From: an uncultured Acidimicrobiales bacterium
Lineage (GTDB): Bacteria; Actinomycetota; Acidimicrobiia; Acidimicrobiales; Aldehydirespiratoraceae
Assembly: GCA_958296055.1 (NCBI GenBank)
Contig: CATQHS010000001.1
Span: 2,018,277-2,082,276, forward strand
Reading direction: 5' to 3'
Length of the DNA: 64,000 nucleotides
Shown here: positions 51,057 through 60,034 of the stretch, piece after piece
Layout: each line of letters starts with the position of its first letter
Position numbering within the stretch: position 1 is the stretch's first letter
Notes under the pieces: model-generated
The model's database searches: none
What the model saw: the letters and a program-made list of their open reading frames with translations, nothing else
What the model was told of the DNA's origin: nothing
Made by a program: the position numbers and the translations under genes

Positions 51057-51142
51057 GTGCTGTCACCTGGCTCGGGTTTGAGGCGGGTTTTGGGCTGCGA
51101 TGGGATTCGGGCTGCGGGCAGGGCGACCGGGCCGGCCGGGGG

Positions 51143-52189
51143 CTACGGGCGCAGGAGGATCTTGCCGAAGAAGTCGCTGTCGAGCATCTTCTGCTGAGCG
51201 GCGGCCGCTTCGGCCAGGGGGTACTGCGAGTCGATGACGGCCCGCATCTCGCCGGAGGCGAGGCCGGCGCAGAAGGTGTCCCACAGCGGGCCCATCTCGT
51301 CGGGCCGGTAGGGGTCGGACCCGATGATGGAGAGGCCGTTGTGGAACAGGTGGCCCAGCGAGGCGATGGTGGCCTCGTCGCCGGAGGCGTTGCCGCAGTT
51401 GACGAGGCGGCCCCCGATGGCCAGCGAGAACAGCGACTGGGGGAACAGGGCCGTGCCCACGTGGTCGAACACCATGTCGACGCCCCGGCCGCCGGTCACC
51501 TCCATGGCCCAGCCGGTCACGTCGCCGGTGCGGTTGTTGAGCACGTGGTCGGCGCCGATCTCCGTGGCCCGCTCGCATTTGGCGTCGGTTCCGGCGGTGG
51601 CCAGCACCGTGGCCCCGGCGTGCTTGGCGAGCTGGATCCCGGCCACCGAGACCCCCGACCCGGCCGCGTGGATCATCACCGTCTCGTCGGCGGCCAGGCC
51701 GCCGGTGGCGAACAGGGCGTGGCCCGCGGTCAGCCACACCGTCGGGAAAGTGGCCGCCTCCTCCAACGACACGTGGTCGGGCACCTGGTAGCAATGCGAG
51801 GCCGGGACCAGGCACCTCTCGGCATAGCCCCCGTCGAGGATGCCGCCCAGAATCCCCAGATCCCCGTAGAGGTCGCCCATGCCGGCCAGCTTCGAGTCGT
51901 CGCGCACCCCGGCCATGGACGGGTCGACCACCACCCGGTCGCCCGGCTGCCACTCGGCGACGGCGGCGCCGACGACGGCCACGGTGCCGGCGATGTCCAT
52001 CCCCGCGATGTGGGGCAGGGTGAAGCCGTCCATGTGGTACCAGCCGTTGCGCTGCAGCACGTCGAGGCGGTTTAGGGCGGTGGCGGCCACGTCCACCACC
52101 ACGTCACCGGGGCCGGGGACCGGGTCGGGCACATCGGTGTACTCGAGCACCTCGGGCCCGCCGATCCGGTGATAGAGCATCGCTTTCAT
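51143..52189 (-). CDS. Zinc-free MDR oxidoreductase (quinone-reductase-like)
   Basis: A 348-residue enzyme beginning MKAMLYHRIGGPEVLEYTDV, the standard quinone oxidoreductase opening, with ALNRLDVLQRNGWY, MDIAGTV and the nucleotide motif IHAAGSGVSVAGIQLAK. The structural-zinc Cys cluster is absent. It reduces quinones, enones or enoyl thioesters with NADPH. It stands about 90 bp upstream of the O-methyltransferase gene on the same strand. Confidence 0.87.
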   Translation of the reverse strand: MKAMLYHRIGGPEVLEYTDVPDPVPGPGDVVVDVAATALNRLDVLQRNGWYHMDGFTLPHIAGMDIAGTVAVVGAAVAEWQPGDRVVVDPSMAGVRDDSKLAGMGDLYGDLGILGGILDGGYAERCLVPASHCYQVPDHVSLEEAATFPTVWLTAGHALFATGGLAADETVMIHAAGSGVSVAGIQLAKHAGATVLATAGTDAKCERATEIGADHVLNNRTGDVTGWAMEVTGGRGVDMVFDHVGTALFPQSLFSLAIGGRLVNCGNASGDEATIASLGHLFHNGLSIIGSDPYRPDEMGPLWDTFCAGLASGEMRAVIDSQYPLAEAAAAQQKMLDSDFFGKILLRP

Positions 52190-52277
52190 CTGCGCCTCCC
52201 GGGCGGTGTCGTCTCGGTCGTCGTCTTGGTCATCGTCTCGGCCGCTTCCGCCGCGGGCGGCGGGCCCGCTTATCCGG

Positions 52278-53426
52278 CTATCCGGCGGCTCGCATCCCTA
52301 CCATGACGGTGGAGGTTTCCACCACCCAGTCCGCCTCGGCCCTCAGGTCCTGGCTGGGCGTGTCCACCAAGACCCCCGACCCCTGGGGCGTGCTCCGGGT
52401 CATGGACACCGAGGCGGTGTAGGTCTCGTCGATCCGGCTGGGCACGGCCTGGATCCGCCCGTCGGGCGCCGGGGCGACCAGCAGCGCCACCTCGCCCCTG
52501 AGGCTGCCGTCTCTGAAGGACTGCAGCACAACCCATTCGGCGTCCTGATTGATCTGGTCGCCGCGCTGCTGCTCGGCCACGTTCACGTCCAGGCTGGCCG
52601 GCGTGACCGTGGTGTAGCTAGCGGTGAGCACCGGACCGGCCGGGCCCTCCTCCAGACCCCGGGCCTGGAAGGCGATCTCCAGCAGCGGAAGCCTCTGATC
52701 GCCGGCCCAACCGCTGATGTCGGGACGGCTCGGGCGGCGGGTCAGGGTCCAGCGCCCGCGTGGCCCGGACATGTCTATGTCGATGGGCGGGAACCCGTAT
52801 CGCAGCGGCGGCGGCACCGCGACCTGATCCGCGGCGAACCGCATTCCCAGCTCCTCCAGGATGTCGGTCAGGTCGGGCTCGTCGGTGGGCTCGGGCTGGG
52901 GGGTGCTGGCGATGCACTCCTCGCCTATGGCCAAAAAGGTGGACGACACCACGGGCAGGTCTTCGGCCGCCGCGGCCGCGGCCTCGGGCGGGTCGGCGTC
53001 GAGCCGGGTGACTCGGGACGTGTAGGTGACAACGGACGCGGCGCCCGCGTCGGGGTCCTCGGGCGCGGCGACCTCCACGATGGACTCCAAGTCCATGTCC
53101 AGCCGGGTGGTGGCGGCCTCGTCCGACAGGTTCAGGTTGCCGGTCTGCTTCAGCGTGATCGACAGGCTGGTCCGGTAGTCGTACCGGTCGCCCGGTCGGA
53201 GCAGGCACCCGATCTGGGCCGGGAACGTCACCGGCTCGGCGTCGGTGTAGCGCCCGCTGAAGGAGCTGAGCAGCACCGGCATCGAGATGGCCGGGGCAGT
53301 CGTGGCGGTGGCGGGGGCGGGTTCGGGGGCCGCGGGCGGCGATGTGCCGCCTCCCCCGCAGCCGGAGGCGACGATCCCGGCCGCCAGCGCGGCCGCAGCT
53401 CCTCGGGCTGCGAGGCGAGACTTCAT
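52278..53426 (-). CDS. Exported lipoprotein of unknown function
   Basis: A 382-residue predicted lipoprotein. The signal peptide ends with lipobox IVASGC (Cys23), followed by a Gly/Pro/Ala/Thr-rich linker to about residue 50. The rest is a soluble extracytoplasmic domain with strand-like segments (RYDYRTSLSITLKQTGNLNL, DAEWVVLQSFRDGSLRGEVALLV) and three Cys (CLL, ECI). I do not recognise a family. It is 48 bp downstream of an orphan solute-binding gene, so they may be co-expressed. Confidence 0.7.
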   Translation of the reverse strand: MKSRLAARGAAAALAAGIVASGCGGGGTSPPAAPEPAPATATTAPAISMPVLLSSFSGRYTDAEPVTFPAQIGCLLRPGDRYDYRTSLSITLKQTGNLNLSDEAATTRLDMDLESIVEVAAPEDPDAGAASVVTYTSRVTRLDADPPEAAAAAAEDLPVVSSTFLAIGEECIASTPQPEPTDEPDLTDILEELGMRFAADQVAVPPPLRYGFPPIDIDMSGPRGRWTLTRRPSRPDISGWAGDQRLPLLEIAFQARGLEEGPAGPVLTASYTTVTPASLDVNVAEQQRGDQINQDAEWVVLQSFRDGSLRGEVALLVAPAPDGRIQAVPSRIDETYTASVSMTRSTPQGSGVLVDTPSQDLRAEADWVVETSTVMVGMRAAG

Positions 53427-53474
53427 CTCGATCCCTGTCCTCAGCCGCCGGTCCCGATCGCGCCGTCCGGTCGG

Positions 53475-54707
53475 TCAGAAGCCGATGGATTCGTCGATGA
53501 ACTCGTTGGTGAAGAGCTGATCGGCGGTCAGGTCGGGGGCGACTTCCATGCCCGCGGCGCGCATGTCGTCGATCACCTGTTGGATGCGGGCCTCCTCCAT
53601 GTTGCCCACGGTGTCGTCGGGGCCGTTGCCGACTAGGCCGTAATCCCGCATGGCCTGCACCCCGAAGTCGGCGTTCCCGAGTTCGTACACCCAGAAGTCC
53701 TGGTACTGCTGCACCGCGTCCACGATGATGGCGTTGGTCCGCTCGGGGTCGGAGGCGTAGCTCACCACCGCCTGCTGGACGACCGGGACCAGCCTCTCCA
53801 GGCAGGGCCGCAGCTCTTCGAGATCGCCGGGCCGGATGCCCAGCGTCTGGGCGTAGACCTGGAAACCGGCGTCGTGGAGGAGCTGGAAGGCCACCGGCTT
53901 GCCCCACTCCGGGAGGACCTGCTCGTAGGTGTAGGGCTCCGACGAGGCGAAGCCCTGTTGGGCGATGGCGCCACCTTCGCTCACGAATCGGGCGGGCGAG
54001 CCGTTGTAGGAGGGGTCGACTTGATCGCGGGACCAGAGCCCCTGGGCTATGAACACCTCCGGGAAGGTCCATCCGGCGAACACGTTGACGGTGATGCCGG
54101 CCTCGCCGAGGTCGGCGAGGGTTTCGACGTCGGGGTAGGTGGCCGGGTCCCACATGATTATCTGCGGGTTGATCTCCAGCGTGGCCACCACCGATGTCAG
54201 CGGGGTGGCACCCCAGTTGTTGACCTGCTGGTCGGTGGCCGCGTACCCGAGGTGGATCGACTGGTCGGTGGCCATCCACTGGGACGGCGGGGCGAAGCCG
54301 ATGGCCGGGCCGCCGGTGCGCACCTCCCAGTCGATGCCCAGGTCCTGGCCGTCCAGGGTCATCGGCCCCCGCACCACCTTGTTCTCGGCGTCGACGAAGT
54401 AGTTGGCGCCCACCAGCTCGTACAGGGCGCCGTGCTCGGCCTCGGGGAACCAGTCGGTCTGAACCACCAGCGGGTCGGGGCACACGCCCGACAGGTTCAT
54501 GCTGGCGTCGTCGGTGGTGATCGAAGCAACTGTCGTGGTCGGAGCGGTTGTGGTCGGAGCGGTTGTGGCCGGAGGGGCGGCGGCCGGGGCGTCGGTCTCG
54601 GTCTGGCTGTCGCCGCCCCCCAACAGGGCGACCGCCGCCAGTCCGACGATGCCGACGAGGCCGACCGCCACCGCGACGCGGCCCAGCAGCAGACCTATCG
54701 GGTGCAT
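53475..54707 (-). CDS. Orphan NMT1/SsuA-like solute-binding protein
   Basis: A 410-residue exported protein with an N-terminal membrane/signal segment (about residues 8-29), a Thr/Pro/Ala-rich linker (about 35-65) and a periplasmic-type binding domain: DPLVVQTDWFPEAEHGALYELVGANYFVDAENKVVRGPM, as in thiamine-pyrimidine (NMT1) and taurine/sulphonate binding proteins, with RLVPVVQQAVVSYASDPERTNAIIVDAV later. No permease or ATPase gene is nearby. The signal lacks a clear lipobox Cys, so anchoring may be through the uncleaved helix. Confidence 0.78.
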   Translation of the reverse strand: MHPIGLLLGRVAVAVGLVGIVGLAAVALLGGGDSQTETDAPAAAPPATTAPTTTAPTTTVASITTDDASMNLSGVCPDPLVVQTDWFPEAEHGALYELVGANYFVDAENKVVRGPMTLDGQDLGIDWEVRTGGPAIGFAPPSQWMATDQSIHLGYAATDQQVNNWGATPLTSVVATLEINPQIIMWDPATYPDVETLADLGEAGITVNVFAGWTFPEVFIAQGLWSRDQVDPSYNGSPARFVSEGGAIAQQGFASSEPYTYEQVLPEWGKPVAFQLLHDAGFQVYAQTLGIRPGDLEELRPCLERLVPVVQQAVVSYASDPERTNAIIVDAVQQYQDFWVYELGNADFGVQAMRDYGLVGNGPDDTVGNMEEARIQQVIDDMRAAGMEVAPDLTADQLFTNEFIDESIGF

Positions 54708-54758
54708 CCTGGCCCGTACACGATCGCCCTCAACCGATTGCCCGAGTGCCGGACGGGC

Positions 54759-55127
54759 TCAGCCGTGGCCCTCGTCGGGGGTGGCGCCCCATTGGATCAC
54801 CTGCACCAGGTTGCCGTCGGGGTCGGACACGGTGCCGATGAGCCCGAAGGGCATCTGCTCGACCTCCCGGACCCAGGTGACGCCCTGGCCCTTGAGATGG
54901 GACTCGAGCCCGCGGCAGTCGCCGACGTCGAGGTTCAGGATGAGGCGGTGCCCGTCCTGGTTGGGCCCCGACACCTCGCTGTGCTCCTCGATGAAGAGCT
55001 GGACGCCGCCGAAGACGAAGGCCCCCATCTCGTTCTCCTCGGGCCCGAAGCAGGCCCGGTACCAGTCCTTCATGGCGTCGGCCTGCGACGACCCGACCAG
55101 AATGCTGCCGAGATTCGGTGCTGCCAT
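54759..55127 (-). CDS. VOC-family protein
   Basis: A 122-residue compact VOC protein: LGSILVGSSQADAMKDWYRACFGPEENEMGAF, then LILNLDVGDCRGLESHLKGQGVTWVREVEQ and TVSDPDGNLVQVIQWG. The first metal-ligand His is replaced by Ser (SILVGSS), so metal binding is doubtful and a binding-protein role is possible. ATG start with AAGGGGGAAA upstream. Confidence 0.8.
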   Translation of the reverse strand: MAAPNLGSILVGSSQADAMKDWYRACFGPEENEMGAFVFGGVQLFIEEHSEVSGPNQDGHRLILNLDVGDCRGLESHLKGQGVTWVREVEQMPFGLIGTVSDPDGNLVQVIQWGATPDEGHG

Positions 55128-55240
55128 CGGTTTCCCCCTTGGGTTCGTGGGTTCGTGGGTTGAAGGCCCTGACCGTACGCCGTCCCGGCCAACCGGTCAA
55201 CCCCGCCTCCGGTGCCTGGGCCCAACCTCACTCATCCTCG

Positions 55241-55480
55241 CTATGTAGTCACGGGGCATGTTCCAAGCGTGGTCGGTGGGATAGTCTGCAACTCGTGTTC
55301 CTGCCCCGACGGTTCCATAATCAGGACTTGTACGGGTCCTATAGATGAGACTTCCACCTCTATTTCGTAGCCGTCGGATGCCCACTCGATTTGAACACCA
55401 CCCTCAGATGTAGGCACTACATCTGGCCTAGGGGTTGTCTCAGTGATAACAGCATCTAGCACGATTAAGGCGAGGTAAAA
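55241..55480 (-). pseudogene. Fragment of a small unknown protein, truncated at both ends
   Basis: A 73-residue frame (GTG 55462 to 55241) reads ETTPRPDVVPTSEGGVQIEW then DGYEIEVEVSSIGPVQVLI. This P-x-PTxxGG-hydrophobic-EW pattern recurs in small actinobacterial and cyanobacterial proteins of unknown function that are usually longer. In-frame codons upstream (NPFYLALIVLDAV) look like part of the same protein but have no start, and downstream a different frame (HAWNMPRDYIARMSEVG) looks more protein-like than the frame that ends at 55241. A truncated, frameshifted remnant is the best reading. The segment is less GC-rich than its flanks. Confidence 0.5.
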
Positions 55481-55539
55481 AGGGTTGGCCCCAAGGGGGC
55501 GGGAGCGGGCTCGGTCGGTGCAACTAGGGTTGGGGGCCG

Positions 55540-56700
55540 ATGGGCAGGATCGACGCGGTTGAGGCTTTGGGGTTCACCTTTGACCATGGCCGCGAGCCGC
55601 TGGCGTACTGCCTGGTGCGGGTGGTTATCGACGATGGGGTCGTGGGCTGGGGCGAAGCTTGCGACAGCTTCGGTTGCACTTACGCGTCGGTGGTCGAGGC
55701 CGCGGTGGCCGATGCGCTGGCCCCGCTGCTGGTGGGCGAGGAGCTTGACCGCCTCGACCGGCTCGTCCACAAGATGCGGAGTTGGACTCGCCGCCGGCTC
55801 GGCCACCAATGGGTGGCGGCCCAGGCCATAAGCGGCGTCGAGCTGGCGCTGTGGGACGCCTGGGGCAAGGTCCGGGGCCGCCCGGTGGCCGAACTGCTGG
55901 GCGGCTCGCCCGAACTAGCGCCGGTGTCGGTCTATGCCTCCAGCGTCTTCTTAGAGGAGGGGCCGGCCGACTGGCACCTCGGCCTGCTCGAACCGCTGCT
56001 GAGCGCCGGGGTGCGGGCGGTCAAGCTGAGGATCGGAGTGGACTGGGAGGCCGACCTGGAGACCCTGGCCGCCGTGCGGGGCGGGCTCGGCTCCGAGGTG
56101 GCGGTGATGATCGACGGCAATGAGAACTACACCGTGTCCACCGCCCTGGCCATCGCTGAGCGCTTGGCTGCCCTGGGGGTCGAGTGGTTCGAGGAGCCGG
56201 TGCTCCAGGAGGACCACCGAGCCATGGAGGAGGTGGCGGCCCGGTCGTCGGCGCCGATCGCCTACGGGGAGCACATGTTCGGGCTGGCCGAGTTCGCCGA
56301 GGCGATCCGGCGGGGATGGGCCGGGGTCCTCCAGCCCGACGCCGCCACCTGCGGGGGGCTGTCCGAAGCCATGCGCATCGCCGCCGCGGCCGGTGAGGCC
56401 GGGGTCCGGGTGGTGCCCCACACCGCCTCGGGCCCGGTGGCGTTGGCCGCCAACCTGCACTTGGCGGCGGCCTCGTCCGCGGTCGATCTGCTCGAATACC
56501 CGTACCCGCTGGCCGAGTGCTGGGCCGCGGTGGCCCCGGATTGCCCGCTCGGCCCCGACCGGGTGTCCGGCGGTGCCCTGAGCCCCCCGCCCGGACCGGG
56601 CCTGGGGGTCGAGATCGACTTGGAGGCGGTGCGGGCCCGCCCTTATGTGCCGCCGCCGCCCCGGACCGGCCCCTCGGAGCGGTTCACGGGCACCGTCTGA
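55540..56700 (+). CDS. Enolase-superfamily enzyme (mandelate racemase/muconate lactonizing)
   Basis: A 386-residue enzyme. The capping domain (residues 1 to about 125) ends GVELALWDAWGKVRGRPVAELLGG. The barrel has VKLRIGVDWEADLE (catalytic Lys on strand 2), VMIDGNENY (Asp metal ligand), WFEEPVLQ (Glu) and APIAYGEHMFG (Glu), then LQPDAATCGG and VVPHTASGP (catalytic His of the racemase subgroup). It should abstract the alpha proton of a carboxylate, as in acid-sugar dehydratases or racemases. The following VOC gene starts 15 bp downstream. Confidence 0.9.
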   Translation: MGRIDAVEALGFTFDHGREPLAYCLVRVVIDDGVVGWGEACDSFGCTYASVVEAAVADALAPLLVGEELDRLDRLVHKMRSWTRRRLGHQWVAAQAISGVELALWDAWGKVRGRPVAELLGGSPELAPVSVYASSVFLEEGPADWHLGLLEPLLSAGVRAVKLRIGVDWEADLETLAAVRGGLGSEVAVMIDGNENYTVSTALAIAERLAALGVEWFEEPVLQEDHRAMEEVAARSSAPIAYGEHMFGLAEFAEAIRRGWAGVLQPDAATCGGLSEAMRIAAAAGEAGVRVVPHTASGPVALAANLHLAAASSAVDLLEYPYPLAECWAAVAPDCPLGPDRVSGGALSPPPGPGLGVEIDLEAVRARPYVPPPPRTGPSERFTGTV

Positions 56701-56715
56701 GACAAGGAGCAACCC

Positions 56716-57228
56716 ATGACCGACACCATTTCGCCCCCCGAGGCCGCCGCCCCCGAGTCGGCTCCGCCCCCCTCGCCGACTTCGCCGCCCGAGTCGGTGT
56801 GGACCCACGTCGCCCTGCCGGTCCGCAACCTCGACGAGACCCTGGCCTTCTACGCCAAGTACACGACGCTGGAGAACATCCACGAGCGCACCGACTCCGA
56901 GACCGGCCTGCGCAGCGTGTGGCTGGCCAACCCCGGCGACCGGACCGAGCAGGCGGCCCGGTTCGTGCTGGTGCTGATCGAGGGAAAGCTGCCCACCCAG
57001 ATCACCGGCGACATCAAGGAGGAGTACGGGTTCCTCACCTCGATCTCCCATCTAGGGATCTCACTCAACTCCCGGGCCGAGGTGGACGAGATCGCGGCCA
57101 TGGCCGCTGAGGACGGAATCCTGGTGCTCGGCCCCATGTACCGCAACCCGGTGGTGGGCTACATCTGCCTCATCACCGACCCCGACGGCAACAACGTCGA
57201 GTTCTCCGTGGAGCAGGTCCTGGGCTGA
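56716..57228 (+). CDS. VOC-family protein, paralogue of the 42.7 kb VOC
   Basis: A 170-residue protein. After a Pro/Ala/Ser-rich 30-residue N-terminus, WTHVALPVRNLDETLAFYAKYTTLENIHERT forms the first VOC unit, and SISHLGISLNSRAEVDEIAAMA with GYICLITDPDGNNVEFSVEQ the second. Candidate metal ligands are the His of THVAL, His of SHLG and Glu of VEFS. AAGGAGCAA precedes the ATG. Scheme and motifs are shared with the protein at 42719-43192. Confidence 0.83.
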   Translation: MTDTISPPEAAAPESAPPPSPTSPPESVWTHVALPVRNLDETLAFYAKYTTLENIHERTDSETGLRSVWLANPGDRTEQAARFVLVLIEGKLPTQITGDIKEEYGFLTSISHLGISLNSRAEVDEIAAMAAEDGILVLGPMYRNPVVGYICLITDPDGNNVEFSVEQVLG

Positions 57229-57286
57229 CCCGGCCTCATCCGACGGTAAGCCACTCCTGTCCGCACTGGCGACGGCTATTAGGAAG

Positions 57287-57314
57287 TTTGCATTCACAAT
57301 GTGAATGCTATGCT
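57287..57314 (+). promoter_or_regulatory. Promoter with palindromic operator before the ATPase gene
   Basis: GCATTCAC-AAT-GTGAATGC (57290-57308) is a perfect 8-bp inverted repeat with a 3-base spacer. It lies between a candidate -35 TTTGCA (57287-57292) and -10 TATGCT (57309-57314) with a 16-bp spacer, so a bound dimer would block RNA polymerase. The ATPase GTG follows with a GGGAGG ribosome site at 57333-57338. Confidence 0.75.
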
Positions 57315-57343
57315 GTCTATATGCGTCTTAGTGGGAGGACGGC

Positions 57344-58804
57344 GTGGCTACTTGGGAACCCAAACTGGAGGACTTCCAACGAGTCTTCAGCGAGCAAAAC
57401 CCGTGGCATCGTGACGGCGAGGTCCCGTCGGTCCTAGCCCATCCGGTCGAGCGACCCCTGGCCGGGATCCTCTGGAAGCGACTGGTAGACGACAAGCCGC
57501 GCCGCTTCCAGTTGATCCTCGGCCCTCGCCGGGTCGGCAAGACCACGGTCCTCTACCAGACCGTCAGGCGCCTTTTGGAGGCCGGGGTGGAGCCGGGGAG
57601 AATCTGGTGGCTACGGCTCGACCACCCACTGTTGCTTCAGGCGGACCTCGGCACTCAGGTCCGAGCCGTGCTCGACTCCTGCGACGCGACGGCCGAGCGC
57701 CCGGCGTACCTGATGCTCGACGAGCTGGTGTACGCCAAGGATTGGGACCTGTGGCTCAAGACCTTCTACGACGAGCGCTGGCCGGTGCGGATCGCCGCCA
57801 CCTCGAGTGCCACCGCCGCTCTGCGAGACCGCCGGGTGGAGAGCGGTGTCGGCCGCTGGGAGGAGCAGCACCTCGGCCCCTACCTCCTCCCGGAGTTCTT
57901 GGAACTGATGGGTCTGAAGCGGGCGATCCCCATCGGGGCAACCCTGGCTGACACCCTTCGCGGCCTTTCTGCCGGCCACCGGGCCGGGGAGGACTTCCGA
58001 GCGGCGCACCTGCTGCTGACGATGGTCGGCGGATTCCCGGAACTGCTCGCCTCCGCCGCCCGAGCCGACCCGGACGAAACCACCCTGAAGGATCAGATCC
58101 TCGAGTCGCAGCGGGTGCTGCGCGGCGACGCGGTCGAGCGCGCCGTCTACAAGGACATCCCCCAGTCGTTCAGAGTCTCCAACCCGATGGAACTAGAGCG
58201 GCTCCTCTACGTACTCGCGGGCCAGTTCACCAGGCTCTTAAGTCCCTCCAAGATCTGCGGCGAACTCGGGATGTCCCAGCCCACCTTCGACCGCTATCTG
58301 TCGTACCTGGAGCGGGCCTTCTTGGTGTTCACGCTTCCGAACTACTCGGGCCGTGAAGCCAATGTCCAGAAGCGGGGCCGCAAGCTGTATTTCGCCGACG
58401 GCGCGGTCCGCAACGCCGCGCTGCATCGAGGCCTGGCCCCGCTTGATGACCCGGCCGAACTCGGCCTGCTCCTCGAGAACCTTGTCGCCGCCTCTCTGCG
58501 GTCGCTGGCCGTTCTGTCGGGATGCCGCCTCCACCACTGGCGCGACGCCAACCGCGAGGTGGACTTGGTCTTGGACCACCCGACTGAACCCCTGGCCTTC
58601 GAGATCGCCTCGTCCCCCAGCCACAGCCGCGCCGGGCTCCGAGCCCTGATCGAACGCCACCCGAGATTCGAGGGCCGCGCCTACCTGGTGGCCCCCCAGG
58701 CTCCGGTGGTCCACCCCAAGTCGAGCAGTTCGGGTGTCGGCTCGCTGCTCTTGGATGACCTGCTGCTCGCCGTCGGCGCCCAAGCCCACCAAGCTCTACA
58801 CTAA
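57344..58804 (+). CDS. AAA_14/DUF4143-type ATPase
   Basis: A 486-residue protein. Walker A is GPRRVGKTT (about 61-69), Walker B LMLDELVYAKDWD (about 122-134) and the sensor region IAATSSATAAL. DUF4143 (from about 275) shows DIPQSFRVSNPMELERLLYVLA, then a winged-helix-like segment SPSKICGELGMSQPTFDRYLSYLERAFLV, and HWRDANREVDLVLDHPTEPLAFEIASS, a D...ExxS nuclease-like motif in which the expected Lys is Ala/Ser. These ATPases are frequent in accessory regions; their function is not established. It may bind its own palindromic operator through the wHTH (inference). Confidence 0.83.
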   Translation: MATWEPKLEDFQRVFSEQNPWHRDGEVPSVLAHPVERPLAGILWKRLVDDKPRRFQLILGPRRVGKTTVLYQTVRRLLEAGVEPGRIWWLRLDHPLLLQADLGTQVRAVLDSCDATAERPAYLMLDELVYAKDWDLWLKTFYDERWPVRIAATSSATAALRDRRVESGVGRWEEQHLGPYLLPEFLELMGLKRAIPIGATLADTLRGLSAGHRAGEDFRAAHLLLTMVGGFPELLASAARADPDETTLKDQILESQRVLRGDAVERAVYKDIPQSFRVSNPMELERLLYVLAGQFTRLLSPSKICGELGMSQPTFDRYLSYLERAFLVFTLPNYSGREANVQKRGRKLYFADGAVRNAALHRGLAPLDDPAELGLLLENLVAASLRSLAVLSGCRLHHWRDANREVDLVLDHPTEPLAFEIASSPSHSRAGLRALIERHPRFEGRAYLVAPQAPVVHPKSSSSGVGSLLLDDLLLAVGAQAHQALH

Positions 58805-58843
58805 AACTTGCAAAAACAATAAAGAAAGAAAAAGGTTTGTAAT

Positions 58844-60034
58844 TTGGCATCGCAGAACCCGTTCTCGCCCACGTTCGGCGCTTCCCCGCTGGTGCTGGCC
58901 GGGCGCGACGACATCCTCGATGACATCGACGACGCGCTGGCCGTCGGCCCGACGCACCCCGACTACACCGCACTGTTCATCGGCGTCCGCGGTGCCGGTA
59001 AGACTGCGATGTTGAACGCGGTCGAGGATCTGGCTCGCCAACGGGGATGGCTGACGATTTCAGACACGGCGGCGCCGGCCGGGCTTCTCGAGCGACTCGC
59101 CAACGCCGCCGCCCGGCTTCTGAGCGAGCACGAGCCCCCGCCTCCGGCTCGGCGCCTCAAGAAGGTGGCTGTGTCCGGGGTCGGCAGTGTCGAGTTCCAG
59201 CAAGTGCCCGAAGCCGAGCGTTCACATGAGCTCCGGTCCCTGCTTGCCGCCCTCGGCGACCGCCTCGCTGATAACGAGACTGGTTTGATGATCACCCTCG
59301 ACGAGCTACAGAGCGGAGTTCTCGACGAGATTCGGGAGTTCGGCACCGTGGTGCAACACGTCACCCGCCGCGAGGGGCGTCCAGTCGCATTCGCCGGGGC
59401 AGCATTGCCCCAGATCGAAGACACGATGCTGTCCGATGACGCCGCGACGTTCCTCCAACGATGCTCGCGGCGCGACATCGGGCGGCTTGACCTTCCAGCG
59501 ACGAGAGCCGCCATCGCCGGCCCGCTTGAAGAGCGCGGTGCCGCCATCGATCCCCGGGCCTTGGAGGAGGCGGTGGCGGCCACCTCCGGGTACGCGTTCA
59601 TGATTCAACTCGTCGGGTTCCACGCTTGGAAGGCCGCTCACGATCCCTTGTCGGGCATCACCGCCGAAGAGGTGGCCATTGGGATCGCCGAAGCCGAGCA
59701 ACGCATCAGCCGACTGGTGCTCGCCCCGACGTTGAGGGGATTGTCGAATGTGGACCGGCGGTTCCTTGTCGCCATGGCCCGTGACGACGAGGCGTCCGAA
59801 CTGGCGACCGTCGCCGCCCGGCTCGGAGTCGGCGTCAACTACGCCGGCGTCTACCGGCGTCGTTTGATCAAGGCAGGCATGATCGTCCCCGTCGGCAAAG
59901 GCCGCGTGGACTTCGCCCACCACGCCGCCCGAGCCTGGCTCCGGGACGAACCCGCATACGCGGCTGCCGTCTTCCCACGAGTTGGCGCTCACTCATACCC
60001 CAAAGTGGGAGACGAGCAGGCCGATCACACATAA
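58844..60034 (+). CDS. AAA_16-type ATP-binding protein
   Basis: A 396-residue P-loop protein starting NPFSPTFGASPLVLAGRDDIL, with Walker A GVRGAGKTA (about 47-55), Walker B GLMITLDELQSG (about 145-157) and a C-terminal winged helix (TVAARLGVGVNYAGVYRRRLIKAGMIV) followed by VDFAHHAARAWLR. It resembles the actinobacterial ATP-binding proteins often found in accessory regions; role unknown. The TTG at 58844 has only a weak AAAGG site, and the preceding 40 bp is strikingly A-rich. Its 3' end overlaps the convergent membrane protein gene by 42 bp. Confidence 0.8.
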   Translation: MASQNPFSPTFGASPLVLAGRDDILDDIDDALAVGPTHPDYTALFIGVRGAGKTAMLNAVEDLARQRGWLTISDTAAPAGLLERLANAAARLLSEHEPPPPARRLKKVAVSGVGSVEFQQVPEAERSHELRSLLAALGDRLADNETGLMITLDELQSGVLDEIREFGTVVQHVTRREGRPVAFAGAALPQIEDTMLSDDAATFLQRCSRRDIGRLDLPATRAAIAGPLEERGAAIDPRALEEAVAATSGYAFMIQLVGFHAWKAAHDPLSGITAEEVAIGIAEAEQRISRLVLAPTLRGLSNVDRRFLVAMARDDEASELATVAARLGVGVNYAGVYRRRLIKAGMIVPVGKGRVDFAHHAARAWLRDEPAYAAAVFPRVGAHSYPKVGDEQADHT

